Source of the DNA: Paraburkholderia azotifigens
GTDB taxonomy: Bacteria > Pseudomonadota > Gammaproteobacteria > Burkholderiales > Burkholderiaceae
Assembly (NCBI RefSeq): GCF_007995085.1
Contig: NZ_VOQS01000005.1
Coordinates: 868,001 to 932,000 of the forward strand
Length of the DNA: 64,000 nucleotides
Direction of reading: 5' to 3'
Shown piece by piece: positions 27,982 to 36,108 of this stretch; position 1 is the stretch's first letter; every line of letters begins with the position of its first letter. A program made the translations under genes and the position numbers. The notes beneath the pieces were generated by a model, which was not told where the DNA came from, did no database searches, and worked only from the letters and a program-made list of their open reading frames with translations.

Positions 27982-28275
27982 CTAAATCAGCTCGCCCTCG
28001 AGAATCAGAAGCTCCCGGCTCGATGCCTGCGTCGCAAACCTGGCGGCTTCCTGATACTCCGCGTCCTCGTAGCAAGCCTTTGCCTGTTCGTAGGATGGAA
28101 ACTCGACGACGATGACTCGCGAGCTTGTCCGAGCTTCTCTGAGCACGGTTTGCGTATCGGGCACCTTTACCTTGGCATCGTACCTGGCGGCGATGGGCGC
28201 CCACAACTCACCATATCGCTTCTGCGCGTCCTGATCCTTGACCGCTTCGCCCAGAATGAGCCAATAACCTTTCAT
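27982..28275 (-). CDS. DUF1330 (dimeric alpha-beta barrel) protein
   Basis: A 97-residue protein with the DUF1330 pattern (MKGYWLILGEAVKDQDAQKR, then VVEFPSYEQAKACYEDAEYQ). AGGAG precedes ATG 28275 by 8 bases. Last gene of the minus-strand unit that holds the second racemase-like gene and the LhpD-like reductase, 20 bp after the latter. The fold is shared with small enzymes and binding proteins. No catalytic role can be read from the sequence. Confidence 0.8.
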   Translation of the reverse strand: MKGYWLILGEAVKDQDAQKRYGELWAPIAARYDAKVKVPDTQTVLREARTSSRVIVVEFPSYEQAKACYEDAEYQEAARFATQASSRELLILEGELI

Positions 28276-28295
28276 TGCTTTATCTCCTGTCGACG

Positions 28296-29276
28296 TCAGA
28301 TTGAAGCCTTCCCTGCTGCATACGAACGCACCGTGTTCATAACATCATCCGGAACATCGATTTCGCGAACCGTGATGTGACTACCAGGAATGCGGACTCC
28401 GGCACGTGCGAGCCTTTCGAGCTGCGTCGCCAGGCGAGCTTCGAAATCGTTGGCAAACACATCGGCCTTCAGCGCCACCAGGAACAGCCCGATGCCCGGC
28501 GTCTCGCTGCCCTCTGCATAGTGAGGCGCGTCCATTGACCAGTTCGCCCCCGTCATGCCCGCCGCGAGAATCTCCATCATCATCGCGATGTTGGCGCCCC
28601 GCGCGCCTCCGAATGCCAACAGCAGGCCCTTAATGGCCGCCCTGGCGTCCGTAGTCGGCGCGCCTTGCGCATCCACTGCCCAGCCTTCGGGAATCGCCTC
28701 GCCAGCCTCTGCTGCCCTTCGAACGCTGACAAATGCCGTGGCGCTGGACGCCTGATCGATAACGAGAGGCCGTGCGTTGGCCACTGGTGCGCCAAAAGAC
28801 ACGGGGTTGGTTCCGTAGACGGCCTTCCCGCTTTCGAGCGTGGTCATCTGCGCGGTCGCGTTGCAGGTTCCGAGCGCAACGAGCCCTGCTTCCGCGAGCC
28901 GGCGGGTGTAGTAGCCAAGCTCACCAACTGTGAAGCTGTTGGACACGGCCAGTGTGACGACACCATAGGTGTTCGCCCTCTCCACGATCTCGTCGAACAC
29001 CCGATCGTATGCCAGTTGCGCGATGCCGCCCCGCGCGTCAATCCGCACGGCCGCCAGCGCCGGAAACGAGATCTGCGGCTCGGCATGCGCAGCAATTCTG
29101 CCTTTGACGAAGCCATCCAGGTAATCCGGAAGATGGGCGAAACCAACCGCCTTGCTGCCGGCGAGTTCAGCCGATATCACCGCATCGGCGAGTGAATGCG
29201 CAATCGCATCATTTGCACCTGCACCTTTGATCGCATCGAACGCGATGCGCCGTGCCGCTTCAGCCTCGTATCTCAT
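28296..29276 (-). CDS. lhpD: Malate/L-lactate dehydrogenase family, likely delta1-pyrroline-2-carboxylate reductase
   Basis: MDH2/Ldh-type NAD(P)H-dependent reductase with a fold unrelated to classical lactate dehydrogenase. Visible family elements are VGFAHLPDYLDGF, AYDRVFDEIVERANTYGVVTL, the cofactor-side motif YGTNPVSFG, and GGARGANIAMMMEILAAGMT. Homologues near proline-racemase-like genes reduce delta1-pyrroline-2-carboxylate or delta1-piperideine-2-carboxylate. ATG 29276 (MRYEAEAARRI) gives 326 residues; an upstream ATG at 29345 adds a tail unlike the family. It pairs with the second racemase-like gene just as the OCD-type reductase pairs with the first. Confidence 0.82.
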   Translation of the reverse strand: MRYEAEAARRIAFDAIKGAGANDAIAHSLADAVISAELAGSKAVGFAHLPDYLDGFVKGRIAAHAEPQISFPALAAVRIDARGGIAQLAYDRVFDEIVERANTYGVVTLAVSNSFTVGELGYYTRRLAEAGLVALGTCNATAQMTTLESGKAVYGTNPVSFGAPVANARPLVIDQASSATAFVSVRRAAEAGEAIPEGWAVDAQGAPTTDARAAIKGLLLAFGGARGANIAMMMEILAAGMTGANWSMDAPHYAEGSETPGIGLFLVALKADVFANDFEARLATQLERLARAGVRIPGSHITVREIDVPDDVMNTVRSYAAGKASI

Positions 29277-29358
29277 CGTCTCATCACCAGAATGCAAATG
29301 GTGGACGACGCGTGTCGCCCACCTGTTACTGCCCGCGAGGATCATTGGTTGCCGTGCT

Positions 29359-30411
29359 TCAGGCCCAGATATCGCCCATCGTGAAGCCGTTCACGAAGGG
29401 ATCGTCGGGGTCGAGAACGTAGGTGTTGTAGCCATAGATCCACGAACGGCCGGAGATGGTCGGAACCACGGCCGGAATGTCGCCGATCTTCGTCTGCTCG
29501 ACGAGGTTGCCCGTGAATACTGTTCCCAGCACGCCTTCGTGCCGGAAAGGCTGATTGATATCCAGTTGGCCCTTTGCGTGAAGCGTGGCCATCTTCGCGG
29601 ACGTGCCCGTGCCGCAAGGGCAACGGTCGATAGCGCCCGTCCACGTTGCGGGATTATCGAAGTCGATCGCCCCGCTCGCGACCGTCACCGCGTTCTTCCA
29701 GTCTGCATTCGGATTTTCGGTCGGCCCGGACAACTGCGCAATCGTGATGCCGTAGCCAGGATAATGCGGATGCGCAACGGGCAATTGCTCCTGCGCCGCC
29801 TTCAGGATCAGCGCGGAAACTCGTGTGATCTCGCGTCCGTGCTCGGGCTTGAGTTCGAGTCCCTTGAACTGGCGAACGTCGGCGATGACGTAGAACATGC
29901 CGCCCCAACCCACGTCGACAGTGATCTTGCCGAGGTGGGGCACGTCGATAATCTTCTCGAGATGAGCCGCAAATGCCGGCACGTTCCGGAACGTGACCGA
30001 CGTCACCTTTCCGTTGCTGCACTCTGCCCGGATACCGATCAGACCTGCGGGCGCTTCGAGCTGAAACTCCGTGACCGGCTCCTGCATCGGAATCATGCCG
30101 GTTTCGAGAAGCACCGTTGCAACAGAGATCGTGTTGCCGCCACTCATCACGGGATACTCGACCTGCTCCATGATGATGTAGCCTGCCGCGGCATCGGGGT
30201 GCTTCGCAGGCACCACCAGATTGCAGCAGAGCGGCGGATAGCCGCGCGGCTCGCGCAGCATCAGCATGCGGATCTGATCATCGTTCTCTTCGAGCCACTT
30301 CATCTGCTCGTAAACAGTGTTTCCCGGAATATGGGGAACGCCGCCGGTGATCACGCGCATCGGCTCACCGGAGTGAGTTTCGACTGCATGAAAAGTGCGT
30401 TTGAAAGTCAT
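29359..30411 (-). CDS. Proline racemase family: 4-hydroxyproline 2-epimerase / trans-3-hydroxyproline dehydratase type, copy 2
   Basis: A 350-residue paralogue of the protein at 12181-13239, similar along its whole length. It has the same Ser/Cys active-site pair: Ser in VMSGGNTISVATVL near residue 90 and Cys in RCPCGTGTSAKMA near residue 266. It heads an operon with the LhpD-like reductase and a DUF1330 protein. As with copy 1, racemisation, epimerisation or dehydration of a hydroxyproline cannot be told apart from sequence alone. The neighbouring reductase favours delivery of pyrroline-2-carboxylate. Confidence 0.85.
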   Translation of the reverse strand: MTFKRTFHAVETHSGEPMRVITGGVPHIPGNTVYEQMKWLEENDDQIRMLMLREPRGYPPLCCNLVVPAKHPDAAAGYIIMEQVEYPVMSGGNTISVATVLLETGMIPMQEPVTEFQLEAPAGLIGIRAECSNGKVTSVTFRNVPAFAAHLEKIIDVPHLGKITVDVGWGGMFYVIADVRQFKGLELKPEHGREITRVSALILKAAQEQLPVAHPHYPGYGITIAQLSGPTENPNADWKNAVTVASGAIDFDNPATWTGAIDRCPCGTGTSAKMATLHAKGQLDINQPFRHEGVLGTVFTGNLVEQTKIGDIPAVVPTISGRSWIYGYNTYVLDPDDPFVNGFTMGDIWA

Positions 30412-31015
30412 GATCTTCCCGTTTCGTACATTCTGTGCCAGTAATGATCTTGCTCGACCTCGCGCGAGTACCGCGTTCAGCAGAACGCTTCGTTCCTTAC
30501 CGCTCTCGCGCGAAATCCACCTTACTAGTTATATCCGAGCACGGCAGCGGACGTCACCTGCGGATTCTCGTCCGTACACCGCATCAAACTCGCCGTCGGC
30601 GCCTTCAACAGCCTCCAGTAGCTTCCGTGGCGCGTCGGATCCGGCCTTGCGCGTTCGAAGGTTTCCGTTCGAGTCACCGGGGTCTCGCCCGCCTGATTAT
30701 GCTGCTGCATGATTCTGACCTCTTCAAACTGTAGTTGCGGTAAGGCTAAGACGGACGATGTACCCAGATCAGACATGCGGCGCATGCGCGCGCGTTCGGG
30801 AACCATCAGCCGGAACAGAGACGGCAGGGATTTCTGTGCCCGCCAACCCAGAAGCAAACATACGCCGACGAGGTAGCCGACCCATTAGGTTTGATCCGCG
30901 TTGTACTGATCATAAGCGGCGTTTAGGTAAAGGGCGGACGGGAACCTGCGCATCATCATTCGAGTTGTCACGCTGCAACAACGGCTATTCAATCGCCTTT
31001 AACAAAGGGGTATTG
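30412..31015. other. Divergent intergenic region without a convincing gene
   Basis: Between the second racemase-like gene (minus) and the cupin lyase-like gene (plus). Only one open frame of note occurs, on the minus strand (about 30525-30710, MQQHNQAGETPVTRTETFER), and it has no recognisable domain. The stretch must hold the promoters of both flanking units; no TGAAC-N4-GTTCA site was found in it. Confidence 0.4.
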
Positions 31016-31603
31016 ATGACGACCCGCCCTGAAGTACTAACCGATTTCATCCATGTAGTTCGACTGCTTTTCGCATCTGACCGTCTCCCGCTCGAAGGGC
31101 GAAAAATCGCTGAACAAGTGTTCGCGAGACTGGACGAACCGTCAGACGACGGACAGAGGGCGAGTGCACACTATCCGGCTTGCGACTGGCTCGACGCATC
31201 GCTCGTTCCCCTTGATGAAGACGTGAGATTCCGTGACATCGCAAAAGCGTTGAAGGCGGTTGCGCCCTTGCTCGGGTGGCGCCGCAGGACATCTGGTCCC
31301 CACGGCAGTGCAGGCTACGTCGAGCAGCACGCGAATGGAATCATTTGCGGGCCCGGTGGTGCGGAGAGTCGACGCGACGTTCAGCTTGGACTCACGATCA
31401 TGCTCCCTCATACGCGGTATCCGGATCACAGCCATCCCCCCGAAGAGGCATACGTGCTGCTGAGTCCCGGCGAATTTCGGCAAGGCGATGGTGAATGGGC
31501 TGACCCGGGTTTAGGCGGCGGCATCTTCAACACGCCAAACATCGTGCACGCGATGCGCTCGGATGCGTCTCCATTTCTCGCACTGTGGTGCCTCCTCGTC
31601 TAA
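31016..31603 (+). CDS. Cupin with DddQ/DddL DMSP-lyase active-site pattern
   Basis: A 195-residue protein of the DMSP lyase cupin family. ATG 31016 has AAAGGGG 6 bases upstream. The metal site reads YPDHSHPPEEAYVLL: Tyr135, His140, Glu144 and Tyr146, with His178 in NTPNIVHAM. As I recall the DddQ structure (Tyr120, His125, Glu129, Tyr131, His163), every spacing agrees: -5, 0, +4, +6, +38. DddQ and DddL split DMSP into DMS and acrylate by beta-elimination. Finding one inside a proline/betaine locus of a probable soil bacterium makes a different onium substrate quite possible. It stands alone, convergent with a binding-protein gene. Confidence 0.8.
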   Translation: MTTRPEVLTDFIHVVRLLFASDRLPLEGRKIAEQVFARLDEPSDDGQRASAHYPACDWLDASLVPLDEDVRFRDIAKALKAVAPLLGWRRRTSGPHGSAGYVEQHANGIICGPGGAESRRDVQLGLTIMLPHTRYPDHSHPPEEAYVLLSPGEFRQGDGEWADPGLGGGIFNTPNIVHAMRSDASPFLALWCLLV

Positions 31604-31649
31604 AGCGGACATATAGGACGGTTGCACAGCGACGCTAACCAACAAGCAC

Positions 31650-31683
31650 ACGGAGCACCGCAGACAGTTCTGCGGTGCTCCGT
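31650..31683. terminator. Hairpin between convergent genes
   Basis: ACGGAGCACCGCAG and CTGCGGTGCTCCGT form a perfect 14-bp stem with a 6-base loop. It lies between the ends of the cupin gene and the minus-strand binding-protein gene, so it can serve both. The T-run is poor on either side. Confidence 0.65.
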
Positions 31684-31702
31684 TCACACCATCGTTTGCC
31701 CG

Positions 31703-32779
31703 CTACTTCGCGCCGAGCCACACCGCGAATTTCTGATTCAGGTCGTCCGAATGATCTGCCCAGAATGCCACGTCGACGTCGACGGCAGTTTTCTGATTGG
31801 CTGGATTCGTCGGGAGATACGGAGTGACTGAAGGATCAACCAGGGAGATCGACGATTTGCGCATCGGTCCCAATGCAGTGGCGGAACCGAGTTTCGCGAG
31901 TTGTTCCGTGGACGTCGAAAAATGAAGAAAGTCCTGAGCTGCTTTCAGGTTCTTCGTTCCCTTCACGACCGCCAGGCCCTCGATGTTCTTCACCTCGCCA
32001 TCCCATACGAATCCGAACGGCTTCTTGTCCTGAGCGATCGCTGTCCAGATCCGGTTGCAGTAAGCGCTCGTCATCGAGACCTCGCGGTCAGCCAGCAGTT
32101 GAGGCGGCTGAGCGCCCGCTTCCCACCAGACAATCGACGACTTGATCGTGTCCAGCTTCTTGAATGCACGGTTTACGCCTTCCGGAGTGCTCAGCACCTT
32201 GTACACGTCAGCCGGCTTTACGCCGTCAGCCAGCAGGGCCCATTCCAGAGCGGCTTCGGGCGACTTCCGCAGGCCTCGCTTGCCGGGGAATTTCTTCAGA
32301 TCGAAAAAATCCGCGACCGTTTTCGGTTCTCCGTTCTTGAACGCTTCCTTGTTGTACGTGATCACGGTCGACCATGCTACGTTGCCGACCATGCAGTCCG
32401 TCACGCCTCCCGGCAGAAAATCCGCCTTCGCTGCGGTACCGTTCTTGCCGGCGGGCAGCGCTGCGACATTGACCTTTTCGAGCAGCCCCTCGTCGCAGGC
32501 TCGGATCGCATCGGCCATCTGGATATCGACGACGTCCCAGGTAACGTTGTTGGTCTGAACCTGGCTTCGGATCTGGGCGATGCCGCCGTTGTAGACGTCG
32601 GTCTTCACGTTCGTGCCGTCCTTCGCAGCGAACGGCTTCGCCGCTGTTGCGATCTGGGCATCCTGGTATGAGCCGCCCCAGCTCGCAAATACGATATCGG
32701 CCGCGCTAGCAGAGACACTTCCGACCGCGGCGGCGACCAGCAGCGCAAGCTTCGCTGAATGGTTGAATTTCAGTTTCAT
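31703..32779 (-). CDS. ABC transporter periplasmic binding protein, polyamine/PotD type, copy 1
   Basis: Periplasmic substrate-binding protein of about 358 residues with a signal peptide (MKLKFNHSAKLALLVAAAVG, cut near ASA-AD). The mature start IVFASWGGSYQDAQ is that of the PotD-like group, which also binds amino acid derivatives and opines. ATG 32779 is chosen because the signal peptide starts there. Its paralogue is at 53869-54930 and the transporter itself is encoded at 44495-47943. Three TGAAC-N4-GTTCA operators and a divergent TetR gene lie upstream. The actual ligand is unknown; proline betaine or a hydroxyproline are contextual guesses. Confidence 0.87.
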   Translation of the reverse strand: MKLKFNHSAKLALLVAAAVGSVSASAADIVFASWGGSYQDAQIATAAKPFAAKDGTNVKTDVYNGGIAQIRSQVQTNNVTWDVVDIQMADAIRACDEGLLEKVNVAALPAGKNGTAAKADFLPGGVTDCMVGNVAWSTVITYNKEAFKNGEPKTVADFFDLKKFPGKRGLRKSPEAALEWALLADGVKPADVYKVLSTPEGVNRAFKKLDTIKSSIVWWEAGAQPPQLLADREVSMTSAYCNRIWTAIAQDKKPFGFVWDGEVKNIEGLAVVKGTKNLKAAQDFLHFSTSTEQLAKLGSATALGPMRKSSISLVDPSVTPYLPTNPANQKTAVDVDVAFWADHSDDLNQKFAVWLGAK

Positions 32780-33187
32780 GCTCTCTTCCTTCGTATCGAC
32801 GTCCAGTGGCACTGGTGAAGCCAATCGTCTTGGTTAAAAAGAAATACTTCTTTGCAAACTGCTTACTTCGAACCACCACCCCGTAGTACTGCAAAGTCGG
32901 AAGAGCCGACGACAACACGACGCCGATCGGCATCGCCCTCCCTTCCTTCATCTAGCGCCAAGATTAGTCCTTGTTATCGATAATACTTAAGGACTACTAC
33001 GCATTACCCATCGAATTTCCACTTATCGGAACGATGGAGTAGTACGGATATCGCTTCTGTACGCAGAACTCGAACGTAGCTCCGTCGACTACCGTCAGAC
33101 AGAATCACGTCAGCATGCGCGCTCCGAAAATTGAACCAATGACCAACATGGATTCTGGCGCAAGGTCCTGCGCCGTTTCTATCAAGC

Positions 33188-33383
33188 TGAACATCGGTTC
33201 AATTCATCCGTACACAAGTTCAATATATACGCGATTTTTCGTCGTCAAAAATATTTTTTCAATGCATTATTGCCTGATTTCCGCGAAAACCGGGGTATTC
33301 ACCTACTTTTCGCCACGAAATACCGTGAACAATCGTTCAGCATCCGATGGCACACCGACTCCTTATTCGTGAACACTTGTTCA
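33188..33383. promoter_or_regulatory. Three TGAAC-N4-GTTCA operators between binding-protein and TetR genes
   Basis: TGAACATCGGTTCA at 33188-33201, TGAACAATCGTTCA at 33326-33339 and TGAACACTTGTTCA at 33370-33383. All three have perfect 5-bp arms around 4 bases. They lie in the 743-bp divergent region between the binding protein (32779) and the TetR gene (33523). The middle copy is identical to one before the second TetR gene (50026-50039). Probable binding sites of the two TetR paralogues. Confidence 0.75.
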
Positions 33384-33522
33384 GTCAAAGGGTATGCTTT
33401 GATCGTCGGTGGAACGCCAGAGTTTCCCGATGGAAGGAACGGCTCAGGGCCGGATGCACGTTCGGGATAAACTGACAAACTTAACGCAGGGGTGTCGGGT
33501 GCAAAGAACAGACAAGGAAACA

Positions 33523-34194
33523 ATGCAAACAACGTCGACGACGTCAACCGCTCTGAAGGACGACAGGAAGGAAGATCCCGGCCCCTACGATGGAATGAGG
33601 CTGAGACTTATCGAGTCGACGCTGGCGGTAGTTGGCGATGTCGGCCTCGAGAACCTGACCATCCGGCGGGTCAGCGATCACGCTGGCGTGTCGGTCGGCC
33701 TTGTTCATCATCACTTTGATAACAAGAAAAGTCTGGTCTACAAGACGTTCGAGCATCTCATTCGCAGAGTACGTGACCAGTTGACGACCGGTCGCAGGGG
33801 CATCGCGAATCCCGTCGAGCGAATGAAGTTCACGGCAGACTTGTGCTTCAGCGATGAAGTGATGAGTCCAGGCGCAGCCAACGTATGGCCGCACATGTGG
33901 AGCTCGTCCGCTCATGACGCGGAAGTACAGAGACTTTGCGCGGCGTTTTCGAAGCGCTTGAGATCCAACTTCATTTTCGATCTGCGACAGGCTGGCTGTG
34001 ACCACACGATGGCAAGAATCCACGCGATTCAGGCCCTTGCTCTTGTTCACGGACTATGGATCGAACATCGCGTTGCCGCCAGCGTGACGATCGACGAAGT
34101 GATCGGGATCTTTCACGGGATGATCGACGACGCGACCAGACAGATATGGAAACTGAACATGTCCAGGGCCGCCAAATCCGCTACCGTCAGTTGA
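33523..34194 (+). CDS. TetR-family regulator (BetI-like), copy 1
   Basis: A 223-residue TetR-type repressor. The helix-turn-helix is about residues 40-65 (LTIRRVSDHAGVSVGLVHHH), and FDNKKSLVYKTFEHLIRRVR follows. This is the BetI-like subgroup with a BetI-like C-terminal domain. The start ATG 33523 (MQTTSTTSTAL) is preceded by AAGGAA; longer readings lack a ribosome site. It is very similar to the protein at 50140-50802, and both lie downstream of three copies of the same palindrome. It is divergent from the binding-protein gene and likely controls it and itself. Confidence 0.87.
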   Translation: MQTTSTTSTALKDDRKEDPGPYDGMRLRLIESTLAVVGDVGLENLTIRRVSDHAGVSVGLVHHHFDNKKSLVYKTFEHLIRRVRDQLTTGRRGIANPVERMKFTADLCFSDEVMSPGAANVWPHMWSSSAHDAEVQRLCAAFSKRLRSNFIFDLRQAGCDHTMARIHAIQALALVHGLWIEHRVAASVTIDEVIGIFHGMIDDATRQIWKLNMSRAAKSATVS

Positions 34195-34201
34195 ACACCG
34201 T

Positions 34202-35875
34202 CTACATGTTCGGATAGTTCGGACCGCCGCCACCTTCGGGCGTGACCCACACGATGTTCTGCGTCGGGTCCTTGATGTCGCACGTTTTGCAGTGGACGCA
34301 GTTCTGCGCGTTGATTTGCAGACGATCCTCGTTACTATCCGCTTTCACGAATTCATAGACACCTGCCGGACAGAAGCGCGCTTCCGGGCCCGCGTAGGTT
34401 CGCAGATTCACGTTCACGGGGACGCTCGCGTCCTTGAGCGTCAGGTGCGCGGGCTGGCTCTCTTCGTGATTCGTGTTCGAGATGAATACCGATGAGAGCC
34501 GGTCGAACGTCAGCTTGCCGTCGGGCTTCGGATACTCGATCGGCTTGCACTGCGACGCCGGCTTCAGCATCTCGTGATCCCAGTGCTGATGATGCAGCGT
34601 CCAGGGCACGTTGCCGCCCATCAGCTTCTGCTCGATGCCGACCATCAGCGTGCCGAGATACAGGCCCTTGCTCATCCACTGCTCGAAGTTACGTGCGCGA
34701 TACAGCTCGGTGTGCAGCCACGAAGTCTTGAACGACTCCGGGTAAGCCGCGAGTTCGTCGCTCTGACGGCCCGCCTTCACGGCATCGAACGCCGCGTCGG
34801 CGGCGAGCATGCCCGTCTTGATCGCCGCATGCGAGCCCTTGATCCGCGACGCGTTCAAAAAGCCCGCGTCATCGCCGACCAGCGCGCCGCCCGGGAATAC
34901 GAGCTTCGGCAGCGACAGCAGGCCGCCCGCCGTGATCGCACGTGCGCCGTATGACACGCGCTTGCCGCCTTCCAGGAATTTGCGGATTTCCGGATGCGTC
35001 TTGTAGCGCTGGAATTCCTCGAACGGCGACAGATAGGGATTCGAATAACCCAGGCCGACCACGAAGCCGACCATCACCTGATTGTTGTCGATGTGATACA
35101 GGAACGAGCCGCCGTAAGTCTGCGTATCGAGCGGCCAGCCAGCCGTGTGGATCACGAGACCGGGCTTGTGCTTCGCGGGGTCGATTTCCCACAGTTCCTT
35201 GATGCCGATGCCGTAGACCTGCGGATCGGCGCCGTCGCGCAGCCTGAACTTGTCGGAAAGCTGGCGGCCCAGATGCCCGCGCGCGCCTTCGCAGAAGAGC
35301 GTGTACTTCGCGTGCAGTTCCATGCCCAGCTGGAAATTTTCCGTCGGCTCGCCGTCCTTGCCGATGCCGAGATTGCCCGTCGCGACACCCTTGACGGAGC
35401 CGTCGTCGTTGTACAGCACTTCAGCCGCGGCAAAACCAGGGAAAATCTCGACGCCCAGCGCTTCCGCCTGCTGGCCCAGCCAGCGCGTGACATTGGCAAG
35501 GCTGATCACGTAGTTGCCGTGATTCTTGAAGTTGTCGGGCAGCGCCCAGTTCGGCACCGATTTCGCGCCCGTTTCGTTCAGAAACAGGAAGCGGTCTTCC
35601 GTCACCTCGACGTCCAGCGGCGCGCCTTTTTCCTTCCAGTCCGGGATCAGTTCGTTCAGCGCGCGCGGGTCCATCACCGCGCCCGAGAGGATATGCGCCC
35701 CGACTTCCGAGCCTTTTTCGAGCACGCAGACGCCGATTTCGACGCCTTTTTCGGCGGCGCGCTGCTTCAGGCGAATGGCCGCGGACAGGCCGGCCGGGCC
35801 GCCGCCGACGATCACGACGTCGTACTCCATAGATTCCCGTGGGCCGAATTGCTCAACCAGACTTTGCGCGTTCAT
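34202..35875 (-). CDS. etfD: Electron transfer flavoprotein-ubiquinone oxidoreductase
   Basis: Membrane-bound FAD/[4Fe-4S] enzyme of 557 residues that passes electrons from reduced ETF to ubiquinone. The FAD fold is at the N-terminus (YDVVIVGGGPAGLSAAIRLK). The C-terminal ferredoxin-like site contains CPAGVYEF and NCVHCKTCDIKDP near residues 511-543. ATG 35875 (MNAQSLVEQFG) is preferred to a TTG at 35881. It is divergent from the flavoprotein dehydrogenase and etfBA genes, which together form a complete route from an amine substrate to quinone. Base usage (GCG and CGC codons) looks more GC-rich than its neighbours, as in a housekeeping copy. Confidence 0.95.
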   Translation of the reverse strand: MNAQSLVEQFGPRESMEYDVVIVGGGPAGLSAAIRLKQRAAEKGVEIGVCVLEKGSEVGAHILSGAVMDPRALNELIPDWKEKGAPLDVEVTEDRFLFLNETGAKSVPNWALPDNFKNHGNYVISLANVTRWLGQQAEALGVEIFPGFAAAEVLYNDDGSVKGVATGNLGIGKDGEPTENFQLGMELHAKYTLFCEGARGHLGRQLSDKFRLRDGADPQVYGIGIKELWEIDPAKHKPGLVIHTAGWPLDTQTYGGSFLYHIDNNQVMVGFVVGLGYSNPYLSPFEEFQRYKTHPEIRKFLEGGKRVSYGARAITAGGLLSLPKLVFPGGALVGDDAGFLNASRIKGSHAAIKTGMLAADAAFDAVKAGRQSDELAAYPESFKTSWLHTELYRARNFEQWMSKGLYLGTLMVGIEQKLMGGNVPWTLHHQHWDHEMLKPASQCKPIEYPKPDGKLTFDRLSSVFISNTNHEESQPAHLTLKDASVPVNVNLRTYAGPEARFCPAGVYEFVKADSNEDRLQINAQNCVHCKTCDIKDPTQNIVWVTPEGGGGPNYPNM

Positions 35876-36108
35876 ATTCAACGTACTCTTATCAGCATAT
35901 CGACGATCAACCGAGCGAGATCCTAGAACAAGTGAATTTGTGGACCGTCCGATATAACCCGCGCTTATGCTAGTTTCAAGATCCGTTTAATTAGCCGGGC
36001 ACCTCCTCGCGATACTTAAACTAAAAATAGAGCGCGCTTATATTCCTACACCACATTATTTCCGGTCGCACACTTGCGTCACACCTTGCTCAATGAAGGA
36101 CGCAAACC

